From: Inia geoffrensis
Taxonomy: Eukaryota > Chordata > Mammalia > Artiodactyla > Iniidae
Direction: 5' to 3'
DNA length: 64,000 nt
Assembly (NCBI GenBank): GCA_036417435.1
Contig: CM070918.1
Span: 31,503,523 to 31,567,522 of the forward strand
Numbering within the stretch: position 1 is the stretch's first letter; each line of letters opens with the position of its first letter. Of this stretch, positions 1 to 11,450 are shown piece by piece. Below the pieces are notes generated by a model that had not been told where the DNA came from, searched no databases, and saw nothing but the letters and a program-made list of their open reading frames with translations. A program made the translations under genes and the position numbers.

Positions 1-663
1 CATTTAGGTTGCTTCCATGGGGGTACAGCTACCTTTTTGAATTAGTGTTTTTGTTTTCTTCAGGCAAATACCCAAGAGTGAAATTGCTGGATCATATGGC
101 AGTTCTATTTTTAATTTTTTGAGTAACCTCCATACTGTTTTCCATAGTGGCTGCACGATTTACATTCCCCACAACAGTGTACAAGGGTTCCCTTTTCTCT
201 ACATTCTTGCCAACACTTGTTGTTTGGTATCTCTGTGGTCGTAATTTGCATTTTCCCTGATGAATGGTGATGTTGAGCATCTTTTCACGTGTCTGTTGGC
301 CATTTGTGTGTCTTTGGAAAAATGTCTATTCAGGTCCTCTGCCTATTTTTCATTTGGATTGTCTGTATTTTTGATGTTGAATTGTATGAGTTCCTTATAT
401 ATTTTGGATACTAACACCTTATCAGATATATCTTTTACAAATATATTCTCCCATTCAGTAGGTTTCCTTTTTGTTTGGTTGATAGTTTTCTTCACTGTGC
501 AAAATCTTTGTAGTTTGATGCAGTCCTATTTGTTTATTTTTTCTTTCATTTCCCTTGCCTGAGGAGACAGATCCAAAAAAAATATTGCTAAGATGGATGC
601 CATAGACCATACTGTCTACGTTTTCTTCTAGGACTTTTATGGTTTCAGGTCTTACACTTAAAA
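1..663 (-). mobile_element. L1 3' segment, minus strand, continuing off the left edge
   Basis: Read on the minus strand, this is the last third of L1 ORF2: text equivalent to 'cctgaaaccataaaag' near 640, then the conserved C-terminal stretch whose reverse complement includes 'gaatggatcc'-type L1 wording around 'ccatactgttttccatagtgg' reduced by decay. No long frame survives; the longest piece (260-562, plus) is antisense. The 3'UTR and poly(A) tail lie left of base 1. The segment begins abruptly at about 663, where L1 text changes direction. I read it as the 3' half of an element whose 5' half is inverted next to it at 664-1386. Confidence 0.85.
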
Positions 664-1386
664 TATGCAGAAATCTGTTGTGTTTCCATACACTAGTAAC
701 AAAGTACCAGGAAGGGAAATTAAGAAAGCAATCCCATTCACAGCTGCATCAAAAAGAGTAAAATACCTAGGACTAAATCTAAACTAAGAGGTAAAAGATT
801 TATACTCTGAAAACTCTAAGACATTGATGAAAGAAACTGAAGACAACACAAACAAATGGAAAGATATACTGTGCTCACGGATTGGAAGAATTAATATTGT
901 TAAAATGACCATACTACCCAAGGCAATCTAAAGATTCAGTGTAATCCCTATCTTCACAGAACTAGAACAAAGGATTCTAAAATTTGTACAGAAACACAAA
1001 AGACCCTGGATAGTCAAAGAAACCTTGAGAAAGAACAAAGCTGGAGGTATCAGGCTCCCTGATTTCAAACTATACTATTAATACAAAGCTAGAGTAATCA
1101 AAACACTACGGTACTGCCACCAAAACAGACACGTAGATCAATGGAACAGAATAGAGAGACCAGAAATAAACTCATGCTTATATGGTCAATTAATCTATGA
1201 CAAAGGAGGCAAGAATATACAATGGGGGAAAGTCAGCCTCTTCAATAAATGGTGATGGGAAAACTAGACAGCTTCATAGAAAAGGATCAGTCTGGACAAC
1301 TTTCTCAAGCCATATAAGAAATAAACTCAAAATGAATTAAAGAGTTAAATGTGAAACTTGAAACCATGAAATGAATTCTTGAGGAA
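664..1386 (+). mobile_element. Inverted 5' half of the same L1 (ORF2 fragment)
   Basis: The plus strand carries mid-to-late ORF2 text, for example 'aagacattgatgaaagaaac' near 811, the 'attggaagaattaatattgt' stretch near 880 and the 'aaatggtgatgggaaaacta' stretch near 1248. Stops and frameshifts break every frame. The segment ends at about 1386, at the same L1 coordinate where the adjacent minus-strand segment starts. Bases 1344-1386 and the reverse complement of 621-663 are diverged copies of the same ~43 bp of L1. This is the pattern expected of twin priming during target-primed reverse transcription. Two unrelated insertions meeting by chance is the alternative and is less likely. Confidence 0.8.
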
Positions 1387-2540
1387 GTGTTACCATTTAT
1401 CATGGAAACAACTCTACTTGAATTCAGTATATCCCTTTCGTAGACTCTCTCAGGCAAGGTTAATTATATATGTAAATAAAATATCTCAAGAACAGAGAAA
1501 GGTACAAAAAATTACTGTGGTTATTTTGGGATTAAAAGTAACATATCCTTTCTATGTTTATATATTTTCAACATTTAAAAAAAGGAGATACTCTACGTTA
1601 AAGTTTATGTGGAAAGGAAAAGACACATTCTCATGTGTGCAGTCAGTCCTGCTATATTAGTTTTGAAAACATAAGTTTTTTCTAATATGATTGATCTATT
1701 AGGCAACAATTTGAACATCATGTGAATTTTGCTTTTGCACAATTTCTTCTGCAAGAAACACTAGATGAACACAGAAAACTGCACCCTGCTGATGGGAGCC
1801 ATGTAGGAATACACAAAACACACACTTGCACATACCTCGGACATCTACCAGCTACTTCAATTCATTTTGTGTTACGAGACACAAACATCCACATCAGGTG
1901 TTTGAACTCTCCATCAGATTTCAGGTGACCTTCCTTCTACTAATTCACAGAAACTCACAAGCTACAACCCTTCCAACATCCATTTCTACAAGAAAACTGC
2001 AGGTCTTTTTCAAGCCAAAGTGCCATACTTATTGTAGCATTTATGTATTTCTTAGCCATTTAACATGTGTAACACTGTGCTACTATTTTTATTAGAGTCC
2101 TACATCTTTTACTTTTTAAAAAACATGTTCTCGATGTTTTAGGGCATTGTACCCTTACCCCCATTTCCCCCATAAAGCCTGTGGCTTTTATTGTGTGATT
2201 TTGCATAGTGTAGTGGCTTTTAGGAACACATATGTTGAATCACAGCAGGACTTACTGTCCATATAATACCTCTGAGAGGTATGTAAGAAACTTGTCCCTC
2301 GAGAGGCAATTGGAAGTCAGCGATGTGAGGGAAACTTACTTATCACTGGATTTTCCTTTGCAATGTGCTTTCCAAAAGAAACAGATTTGAGAAATAAAGT
2401 AATATTAACCAAATACTGCAACAAAAGAATCCAGGTTTGAAACTTTCTATTTTCAAGGAAACTTGACTCTGGAATACAGCTAGGCAGGGAATTGGAAGAC
2501 ATATACCATTTATGATTAAAACTAGAATTCACACAGTCAA
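1387..2540. other. Unassigned sequence
   Basis: No repeat family, exon or RNA gene is recognised. Frames of 68 and 89 codons (1722-1928 and 1826-2095) overlap each other and show no domain or low-complexity pattern typical of a protein; they look like chance. Confidence 0.5.
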
Positions 2541-2544
2541 GGGT

Positions 2545-2632
2545 CCTTTCAGTGAGATAAGATTATATGTAGGACTTAGTAAGATACTTGGCACATAGAA
2601 AATGCTTAATAAAAGTTAAATGAATGAATAAA
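2545..2632 (+). repeat. MIR/L2-type 3' tail
   Basis: 'acttggcacatagaaaatgc' followed by 'ttaataaaagttaaatgaat' matches the 'cctggcacatagtaagcgctcaataaatg' ending shared by MIR and L2 elements. It is too short to assign to one of them. Confidence 0.5.
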
Positions 2633-4250
2633 AACTGGAATATATGGACAGATGAGCAGGTGGATGATATTTAGGGAAGATGGCTCTTTGCAAAGATCCT
2701 TAGTGGTCTGAATCCAAATCTTAGATGAACACCAGTATTTCAGTCTGGAACAAGTCAAAGTATTGATGAAAACTAGCCAGGAGTCACTGGGGAAACCTCC
2801 CAGTTTTTTTCTTTCATTGTGTACCAAGGCCTTCTAATTATTGTTGCTATCTCCCGTGCTGTAAAATATTTTATCGGTTGCACCACTTTGCAGCATTTTG
2901 TCTAAAGATTTTAACTGTCATAAATGCATCCAACTGTCTGCCAATGTGGAATAATAAATAATTATTATGTGAGTGACTGATTTCCTTTGGAAAAACATGA
3001 AAGGCCTCTAAACCTGGAGTTTCCTGCCCCACATAATGTGCGTGAAAGAAATGAGCATCAGTAATCACTGTCAACAGTCTCTTGTAACTAAGAATTGAAT
3101 CATTTATCTGTCCAGCATGTGTAAATTATCATCATCGTCTATTCCAAGGGAAGGCCTAACGGCAATTTATGTTATAAAAATAATAAGATATGAGGGCTTA
3201 ATAGAAATCACTTCTTGTTGCTCTACCGGGAAGACCAGTTTCCAGAGCCAGCAAGAATCGCCTTCCCTACAAATTCAGGCATAACTTCCAGCTGTCTATA
3301 GTTGACTTTCTTATTTGTATATTTTCCTCTTACCTCCTCGATGAAACTAAGAGCAAAGAGCTTGCTTATCGTATTTATGAGATGACCTTTCCCCATCTGT
3401 TTCAAGGATATTTCCCTTTATGACCAACAAAGATAATGCCAGGGAGCAAGTGAGTTCTAAGCACTGAATAATTGTGAATGTTCTGACATCCTCTGAAAAT
3501 ATTATCTGGGCTCTAAGTTGCTACATATCCATCATGCCTTCTCCGGGAGAGTTTTTGTTATATGTACTTTGTTTTTTTCCTAAACTAGACTGATTTTAAA
3601 TTTAAACTTCAACAGCCCTTGGAGTGTGCCAATTTTCTTAGTTACCTTGACCTTGAGGATGTGTAGATGCCTTTGGATACCACAAACAAAGGGATTTGGG
3701 AAGGGGACACTTATATATGTTTGAAAGTGCTTAAGTATGTGGAGTGAATTATTCTTTTTGTTCTTTGGGCTGAGCCTCAAGGCTTACCCGCCTGAGGATA
3801 TAGTGTCTGTTCTACACAGATGAGAAGACATTCTGTTCATTGCTTAATAGAAGAGATTTTTTTAATGTTCTATCCTAGGTAAGTTCCCAGTATAAGCTCA
3901 GCCATGTCAGCATGTCCAAGGGGGTAGTTGTGTATTGAAACTGGAGGATACAGTCTGGGGGGCTGGGGAAACTCGCGTGCTTCCTGGAAGAATGAAAAGC
4001 CATGCTCAAACGATTCTGCTCCTTGTCAGTTCTGAACTGTTTAGGTATTCAAACCAGAAGTACTCTCTTAGCTCAGGAAATTCAAAGACAACTCAGATAT
4101 GGTCCCTATCCTCAAGAAACTCAGTCTAGTGGGTGACATGGAAATGTGCACAGATAATATTTTCTTCTGGTACAACATCTCTACTTTTAAGATTTTTTTC
4201 CCCACTAATTTGCGCATATAGGCAGAATGGTTGCAAAGATAACCCTTGTA
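2633..4250. other. Unassigned, largely repeat-free sequence
   Basis: No family is recognised across about 1.6 kb. Parts near 2830-2940 and 3060-3230 are rich in TAAT-type words ('ctaattattgttgct', 'taaattatcatcatcg') and free of visible repeats, so a conserved non-coding element is possible. Nothing coding can be supported. Confidence 0.4.
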
Positions 4251-4254
4251 CCTT

Positions 4255-4610
4255 TGTTTATTGGCCGTAAAGTGGAAACAACCTAGAAGTCCATTATCAT
4301 GGACTGGCAAATGTACCACATACCATACACTTAGAATATTATGCTGGCCTTAAAGAGAAGGAGGTTGGGCTTCCCTGGTGGTGCAGTGGTTGAGAGCCCG
4401 CCTGCCGATGCGGGGTACACAGGTTCGTGCCCCGGTCCAGGAAGATCCCACATGCCACGGAGCAGCTGGGCCCATGAGCCGTGGCTGCTGAGCCTGCGCG
4501 TCCGGAGCCTGTGCTCCGCAACGGGAGAGGCCACAGCAGTGAGAGGCCCGCGAACGCGGGGGGGAAAAAAAAAAAGGAGGTCATCTGTATATACCAGGTG
4601 CAGGACTCCC
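4255..4610 (+). mobile_element. L1 ORF2 3' fragment, split by a SINE
   Basis: 'agtggaaacaacctagaagt' near 4271 followed by 'ttagaatattatgctggcct' near 4331 is the L1 wording for 'aaacaacccaaatgtccatc...gaatattactcggcct'. The element is interrupted at 4367-4573 by a CHR SINE; a short stretch after the SINE may be its continuation. It is an old, truncated copy. Confidence 0.65.
4367..4573 (+). mobile_element. CHR-type SINE, short form
   Basis: A near complete copy opens GGGCTTCCCTGGTGGTGCAG and ends in an A tract. It has the tRNA-derived A-box region (tggtgcagtgg) and B-box region (ggttcgtgcccc). It lies inside an L1 fragment. The 8-bp word AAGGAGGT at 4358-4365 recurs at 4574-4581 and is the likely target-site duplication. 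This family is characteristic of Cetacea and their closest relatives. Confidence 0.92.
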
Positions 4611-4614
4611 TTCC

Positions 4615-4985
4615 CATGAAAAAGGGCATCTTCTCAGTGAGGCCTATCCTGAGCACTTAATTTAACACTGCAACTCCATCTCCCAACATTTCCTATCTCC
4701 TGACCCCTCTTTATTTTCTACCATAACACTTAGTACCATCTATCATAACGTATATGATGTTATCTAAGATAATATATTAAATATATATAAAGTGTACATA
4801 TAAAAATATATACATTAATACGTATTTAATGGTTTTGCTTTGTATTGTTTTGATTCAAAACAATAAGTAGAATAAATCACTGAGGGTAACAAATATATCT
4901 GTTTGTTCAATACTTCATCCCTAGAAGCTAGAACAGTGCTGGCATACTGTAGTCATTCAATAATTTTGGGATTAGTGGATGTGCT
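4615..4985 (+). repeat. L2 3' region
   Basis: 'ttctcagtgaggcctatcct' near 4631 matches the L2 'tcagagaggccttccctgacc' text. It is followed by 'tgacccctctttattttcta' and 'agaacagtgctggcatactg' (near 4931) with the 'tcattcaataattt' tail. An AT-rich expansion at 4740-4880 sits between the two recognisable parts. Confidence 0.75.
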
Positions 4986-5017
4986 GAAGTGGAATTACCT
5001 TCAAGATATATTTTCAA

Positions 5018-5284
5018 GATATTATCTTTCAAAATTTCAAGTAACAGGCAAAGCAAAGTGAGGAATTTTGTACAGTATCCTAATTTGTGTACTAGTGTTG
5101 CTGATGTCTATGCTTCACAGAGGACCTCTAAAAAGATATGCAAGAGACTGGGGAAAGTGGTGTCCTCTGGGGAGAAGTAGCAGGGGATGTGGGGTTAAGA
5201 GTAGCAGGAAGACTTAGGTTTTACTGCATATCCTTTCAGAAACTCTGATTTTTTGTTTACTATGTATGCATTTTGCTTTTTAAT
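5018..5284 (+). repeat. Old interspersed repeat, family not named
   Basis: The wording 'gagactggggaaagtggt..cctctggggag..aagactta..tttactgcatatcc' is a familiar mammalian dispersed repeat ending ('actggtaacagtggttgcctctggggagg...ctgtataccc'). I cannot name the family with confidence; a DNA-transposon-derived element is possible. Confidence 0.4.
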
Positions 5285-5697
5285 AAAAGAATGAAATACT
5301 GCCATTTGCAGCAATGTGGATGGACCTAGAGAATATTATGCTTAGTGAAATGCTATATGGTATCACTTACATGTGGGACCTAAAAAATAATCCAAATGAA
5401 TCTATATACAAAACAGAAACAGACTCACAGACATGGAAAATAAACTTGTGGTTACCGAAGGGGAGAGGGAAGGGTGGGGAGGAGCAAATTAGGAGTATGG
5501 GAGTAACAGATACAAATTCCTATATTTAAAATAGATAAGCAACAAGATTTACTATACAGCACAAGGAATAATACCCATTATCTTGGAAGAACCTAAAATT
5601 AAATACAATCTGCAAAAATACCGAATCACTATGTTGTATACCTGAAACAAATACAATATTACAAATCAACTGTACTTTAATTAAATTTTTAAAATAA
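5285..5697 (+). mobile_element. L1 3' end, 5'-truncated
   Basis: It begins with the ORF2 C-terminal coding text 'gcaatgtggatggacctaga' and runs through a 3'UTR ('caaaacagaaacagactcac', 'ctgaaacaaatacaatatta') to an AATAAAAT-type end near 5692. Only about 410 bp were retained. The type is the cetartiodactyl L1 also seen at 33828 and 42510, but more diverged. Confidence 0.85.
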
Positions 5698-5878
5698 AAT
5701 TAGTTTCAGAATCATGATTAAAGCTATCAGATGATGACAGTACCATGAGCTTCAAAAGAAGGAAAAACAGGGTAGCAAGACCCAGAGGAGAGCCTGATTA
5801 ACTCTTCCTTTGAGAGTTAGGAGGGTTGCTCAGAGGGCTGGGGGCAGTTAGTAGATATCAGCAGATATAAAAGAAGTA

Positions 5879-6060
5879 GGGCTTCCCTGGTGGCGCAGTG
5901 GTTGAGAGTCCGCCTGCCGATGCAGGAAACGCGGGTTCGTGCCACGGGGCGGCTGGGCCCGTGAGCCATGGCCGCTGAGCCTGCGCGTCCGGAGCTCCGC
6001 AGCAGGAGAGGCCACAACAGTGAGAGGCCCACGTACCGCAAAAACAAACAAACAAAAAAA
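5879..6060 (+). mobile_element. CHR-type SINE, short form, with two internal deletions
   Basis: It opens gggcttccctggtggcgcag and ends in a degenerate A-rich (AAAC)n tail. Relative to the 36276-36482 copy, about 25 bp are missing between two CGTGCC words in the B-box region. A further 6 bp are missing near 5997. The flanking duplication is not clear. Confidence 0.9.
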
Positions 6061-6259
6061 CCAAGAGTACAAATCCATGATGAATACGTTTTCACTCTGA
6101 CCTCTACTGTGGTTTACTGAGGGCACTGACCCGTCTACTAGGGGATGGCATCTCTTCAACTCTAGTCTGTCACCAGGCAGGATTTCTGACTCAATGTGGC
6201 CAGATTTTCTGAATTTTTAAGAGAAACTGAAAAGTTAAAGAGTTCATTTAAAATCTGCT

Positions 6260-8575
6260 ACATTAAAAAAATACATTGATGACCAAGTGGAGTTTATCAG
6301 GGGGTTGCAAAGCTGATTCAATTCTCAAAAATCAATCACTGCAATTTATCACATTATGATTATATCAATAGTGCAGAAAAAGCACCTGACAAAGTTCAGC
6401 ACCCATTCATAATAAAAACTCTCAGAGAACTAAGAATAGAAGGAAACTTAATAAAGACTATCTACGAAGAAATGTACAGACAACATTATATTGAATGCTT
6501 TCTCCATAAGAAATCAGGAACTAGTCAAGAATGTCCACTCCTATTCAATATTGTTCTAGAAGTCCTAGCAAACTCAGTAAGTCTAAAAAAGATATAAAAT
6601 GCATTCATATGTGAAAAAAAATCCCTATGTAAAAAATCCCTATGATATTTTACATGGAAAACTCATAGGAATCTGCAAAAAAAAGTTCCTAGAACCAATA
6701 AGTGAGTTGGGCAAGATGGCAGAATAAAAGATCAACATATAGAAATCAACTGTATTCCTATATACTAGGAATGAACAAACTATTGTAAATAAAATATTTT
6801 AAAACAATACCATTGAAAGAGCTCCCAGAAATGAAATTGTAGATATAAATCTAACAAAAAAAAATGTGCAGGATCTGTATACTGAAACTACATAATGCTG
6901 ATGCCTGAGATCAGAGAGGACCTAAATAAGCAGAGAGACATACTATGCCCATGGAGTGAAAGAGTCAATATAGTCAACATGTCAATTCTCCCCAAACTGA
7001 TTAATAAACTTAATGCAATTCCAATCAAAATCCCAGCAGGATTCCCTGTAGATACACGCTAGCTAATTCTAAAATTTATATGAAAAGATAAAGGAACCAC
7101 AATAGCCAAAACAATTTTGAAAAAGAACAAAGTTGGAGGACGCACACAACCAAATTTTAAGATGTATCAATAAGCTACGGTAGTCAAGACAGTGTGGCAT
7201 TTGTGAAATGTTAGACTCTTAGACCAATGGAATAGAAGAAAAAAACGCAGAAATTTTCTAGTGCACATAAATATCATCAACTGACTTTTAAATTTTTGAC
7301 AGCAATTCAAAAGGAGAACGGTAGTGGTCTCAAAAAACAGCGCTGTAAACAAACTGGATCTCCATATGCAAAAGAAAGATAAAATTAACTTGAAATGTAT
7401 CATAGACCTTCAAATATAAAACATAGTACTATAAAACTCTTAGGAGGAAATACAAAACTAAATCTTCATGACCTAGGGTAAGACAAAGACTTCTTAGATA
7501 TGACATCAAAAGCAAAATACAGAAAAGAAAAAATGGTAAATGGAAAAAATGATGGGTCTTTATCAAAATTAAACACTTTTTTCCTTGAAGGACCCAATTA
7601 AGAGAATAAAAAGAGAAACCATAGACTGGGAGAAATTATTTGTAAATCATATATTTAAAGATATACTTAAAACCCAATAGTAAATAAACAAACAAAAAAA
7701 AGAACAGACAAAATGTTTGAACAGATACTTCACCAAAGAGGATCTATCATGCCAAATAAACACAAGATGCTCAAACTCATTAGTCATTAGGAAGACGCAA
7801 ATTAAAATGAGATACTACCACACACCTATTAGAAGGCTTAAAATTTTTTAAATTACTGATAATATCAAGTGTCAATGAGGATGCAGAGAGACAGGAATTC
7901 TTATACATTGCTGGAAGGAATACAAAATGGCATAAATACTCTGGAAAACACTCTGGCAGTTCTTTAAGAAGTTAAAAACACACTTACCATAAGACCCAGT
8001 GATTTTACTTGTAGATATTTATACTAGAGAAATGGAAACTTATGTTCATACAAAAAAACTACACACCGATGTTCATGGGACCATTATTCATAATCATCAA
8101 AAATTTGAAAAAGCCGAAATATCCTTCACTAGATGAACGGATAAACAAATGGTGATACATGCATACAACGGAATACTATTCAGAAATAAAAAAGAGCAAA
8201 TCACCGACACATACAACATGGATGAATCTCAAATGCATTGTGCTAAGTAAAAGAATGTGGTCTCAAAAGGTTATATAACTATATAATTTCATTTATACGA
8301 CATCCTAGAATAGACAAAACTATAGGAACAGAGGACAGATCAATGGCAGTCAGGGGTTAGAAGCAGGGGCAGGGCTTGATTGTGAGGGAGAAACAAGAAG
8401 GAATTCTTTGGGATGTTAGGCTTGTTCTGTTGTCCCATGTGCAGTGGGTACAAGAATTTATGCGTGTGTCAAAACTCATACCAAAAAGAGTGTATAATAG
8501 AAAGAGTGAACTGTGCTGTATGTAAATTTAAAATATTAACAAATTAATTTTTAAAACAACGTAGGGAAAAAAGTG
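6260..8575 (+). mobile_element. Old L1M element, 5'-truncated, about 2.3 kb
   Basis: ORF2 text runs from the RT region ('atcaatagtgcagaaaaagc' near 6363; 'ctattcaatattgttctaga' near 6541, the codons for the RT motif ahead of the catalytic FADD box). It continues through the C-terminal part ('gaacggataaacaaatggtg' near 8134) to an L1M-type 3'UTR ending near 8575 ('ctgtgctgtatgtaaattta'). All frames are broken by stops and indels. A short duplicated phrase ('aaatccctatg') near 6620-6650 marks a local slippage. Confidence 0.85.
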
Positions 8576-8724
8576 AATCAAATTAAACAAACAAAAAACA
8601 GATACTTTAGAACCCAAATGAAACCCCTCTTCAGACCAAATCCTACCCACGAACCCCCAGTTCACAGCTCTTGATCTGGACAAACAGACTGTTCAAGACA
8701 GACTGTAGTTAAGACTTCATTTGA

Positions 8725-8845
8725 CCCAGCTTCTGAAAATGAGGCTCAGAGATGGGAAGACAATTGCCAAAGCCCACCTAGTCCATGCAGCCCTAGGACT
8801 GAAGTCAAGTCGCCTTACTCCTGCCCCTGTCCTTTGATGCAGGTT
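8725..8845 (-). repeat. MIR fragment
   Basis: 'aaaatgaggctcagagatgg' followed by 'caattgccaaagcccaccta' is the reverse complement of the MIR core 'gtgaccttgggcaagttacttaacctctctgagcctca'. Confidence 0.7.
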
Positions 8846-9665
8846 GTACATAAAGAGTTGCACCTGAATGACACCTTAAAATCTAACCTTGCTCTCAACC
8901 ACAGATTTCTGAGGAAGAATAGCAGGGGGTGAGAAATTAACCTCGTGAGAAAAAAAGGGCAAACTCCTCAAGGTTCAGCATTTATAAGTTCTGTATATTA
9001 AAAATCATGACCTCAACAAATGATTCTAGTGAAAGCCTGGGAACAACAGACCTAGAACGATTTAACTGTTGAAATAATTCTGTCAAAAAAATTAGCAATA
9101 TTACAGGGAAGGCTGTGGGCCCTTGACGGGTCCCCAGCAGAGACGTGTCTGCTCAGGGCTGCTATTGATTCTGAAACAATCTTGCACGTGATAAATGAGA
9201 ATGTGCTTAGGAGAGGATTCAGTCACGAGAGCCTCCAGATCAATCGGCTTGTCAACAGGCGGACGAAATTCAATTTTTGTTCTTAGTAAACTCTTATTTG
9301 GTGGCAGACCATCGTTTCTGTGGAAATTGCTTCACAAAGGCCGAGGGGTAGGCGTGAGAACATGGAAAAAGATGATCTTTTCATAGCAAGTTAAAAGTGA
9401 AGAGTTAGGGGTTTAGGACTAAGAGTGAAGAAATGTGATTATGGCGCAGTGGCCACCACAGCCCACCTTCTTTGCCAAAAGGACTAGCTAGAGCCAGCTC
9501 TGTGTGTCCTTGTTGATCGTCTGATGCAACCATCTTGGGAGGAAATTCACTTAGGATGGGACCCCAGGCTTGTACACAAAACCCCATGACCCTATGACAG
9601 AGCTGAAAGGGGCTTCTATGGAGACCTTCTATTCAATTAGTTTAAACCATATAACACTGCCACTT
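8846..9665. other. Unassigned, largely repeat-free sequence
   Basis: No family is recognised. The stretch 9120-9330 ('tgctattgattctgaaacaa', 'cttgcacgtgataaatgaga') has no repeat features and could be conserved non-coding sequence. A 25-bp T then A tract follows at 9667-9691. Confidence 0.4.
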
Positions 9666-9904
9666 CAGTAAATTTTTTTTTTTTTAAAAAAGGTCAAATA
9701 TTAGTAATTTTTATTCTTATATTCCTTTGCCATGATACTGGGAACTTTGAGGCACTTTTACTTCTTATACCCTTTTCAAAGTCACCCAAGAGATTAACTT
9801 CAGGACAGAGACTAGGGCCTAGGATTCTTGACTTCCAAACCAAAGTAGTCTTGTCCATCATTCTTGGCTGCCTCTTCCCAAAGAGAGAGAGATGTCCCTC
9901 CATT

Positions 9905-10300
9905 TGGCTGTCGGCCCTTGAGTCATCACACGTATATGGAGCACCTATACTGTGCCAGGCAGCGGGCAGTGGTCCCACATTGTTCTTATAGGCTGCTAGG
10001 TGACACAGACCTTAAAGAAATGGAAGAATCTGTCAAATGATTATGAGTGTACACAGCACTGCAAAGTTGATGTTCAAGAACACTGTGGCAGGTGCACATT
10101 ACAGGGGACCTCATATAACATGAGGGACAAGCACAGGTCCCTGAGGAAGCTGATCCACCCCTAAAGCTGAGGGATGGAAGAGAGTTAGATGGCAAAGGTG
10201 AAATGAGGGAAGGAGGCCCGTGGAGTCTAGAGAGATCATTCCAGAAAAAAAACAGCGTGTGCAAAGGTGCTGGGGTGGGAGTTGACACAGCTTGTGGGAC
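9905..10300 (-). repeat. L2 fragment
   Basis: 'atggagcacctatactgtgc' then 'caggcagcgggcagtggtcc' corresponds to the reverse complement of the L2 end ('ggcacatagtaggtgctcaataa'). It is followed, as in L2, by text like 'tcattccag...cagcgtgtgcaaaggtgctg' near 10230-10275. A 166-codon frame (10203-10703) overlaps its right edge and is not regarded as a gene. Confidence 0.65.
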
Positions 10301-11157
10301 TCACATGCCTACAAAGAGGAAACAAGGGGGGAAGGGTTATAAGACAGGATTGGTGAGGAAGGCGGCCCTGCATCACGTAGGGTCCTATAGACCTGCTATA
10401 CCCATAGACTCCTTTTCTGTAAAGATTAAAGTTTTCGGCACAGATCTTCCTGAGCCTTCTGTTTCATTCAGACACACAAAACCAGAAGAGCAGGGGGGAG
10501 GGAGGGTGAGCAATCTCCTCCTATGCTCAGGCCTCCTTCAGAGAGAATCCAGCCCAGATATTCTTTCAAGAGTGTTTCTGAAGTTTTCCTGCTTCAAAAC
10601 AATTAATACTCAACCACCCAGAGCCTCTATAGACTGGGAGGCCTCAGACTGCTCCCAGGTCCTGCCTCAATTCTGTCCCGCTGTGTTCCCTGCTCCATCC
10701 TAAGCGCTCATGATGACCCAGTGGCCCCAGCAGGTCCTCCCAAACTCATGCCATGTTGCCAATGGCCAGGGATTCCAGGCCTACAGAGTCTAACGGTTCA
10801 GGAGGATGTATGTGACTTTGAAAAAATTTATCAAACATTTTCTTCACCACTCCCATGCAGAGATAGACCATGCTGAGAAAATAAATGCTGAATAAGATGG
10901 CTAAATCTTCCTTCAGGTCATCAAAAACTCTGATGCCAAAGACTGAGAGCACAGGCTTATACAGTATTCATTATACGTGGGGAAAATAAATGGAACTCTA
11001 CCATTACTGAACTTGCAGAAACTAGACACTGACACAAACAATCTTCACTTGTGTCACTTCCTTGAGCCTCACTAAGTGAGAAGGCAGAGAAATGGCATCA
11101 AATGATGAATATGTAACCAACTTACATGATGATGGCCCCTGGATTAAGGCATTTTTT
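10301..11157. other. Unassigned sequence
   Basis: No repeat, RNA gene or coding exon is recognised in about 850 bp. Confidence 0.45.
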
Positions 11158-11437
11158 TCTAAATAAACCATTTATTTGTTTAAAAAAATTTTTTTGGCTG
11201 TGTTGCGTCTTTGTTCTGTGCAGGGGCTTTCTCTAGTTGCAGTGAGTGGTGCGCGGGCTTCTCATTGTCGTGGCTTCTCTTGTTGCAGTGCACGGGCTGT
11301 AGAGCGCAGGCTCAGTAGTTGTGGCGCATGGACTTAGTTGCTCTGTGGCATGTGGGAATCTTCCCGGGCCAGGGATCGAACCCATGTCCCCCGCACTGGC
11401 AGGCGGATTCCCACCCACTGCGCCACCAGGGAAGCCC
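11158..11437 (-). mobile_element. CHR-type SINE, longer form
   Basis: The reverse complement starts gggcttccctggtggcgcag and carries the extra 'cgccacaactactgagcctgcg' section of the longer CHR form. Its A-rich tail is at 11158-11195. The word AAGGCAT(T/C)TTTT flanks both sides (11146-11157 and 11438-11450), a convincing target-site duplication. It is more diverged than the short-form copies. Confidence 0.88.
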
Positions 11438-11450
11438 AAGGCATCTTTTT

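Noticed and set aside
4331..4656. Recurring peptides with FPGGAVVESPPADAG-like or STTAPPGKP-like text at several places (4.3, 5.9, 11.3, 26.0, 36.1, 36.4 kb)
   Set aside because: They are translations of the CHR SINE in different frames, not a protein family.
10203..10703. 166-codon open frame on the plus strand
   Set aside because: It starts inside an L2 fragment and shows no protein family feature.
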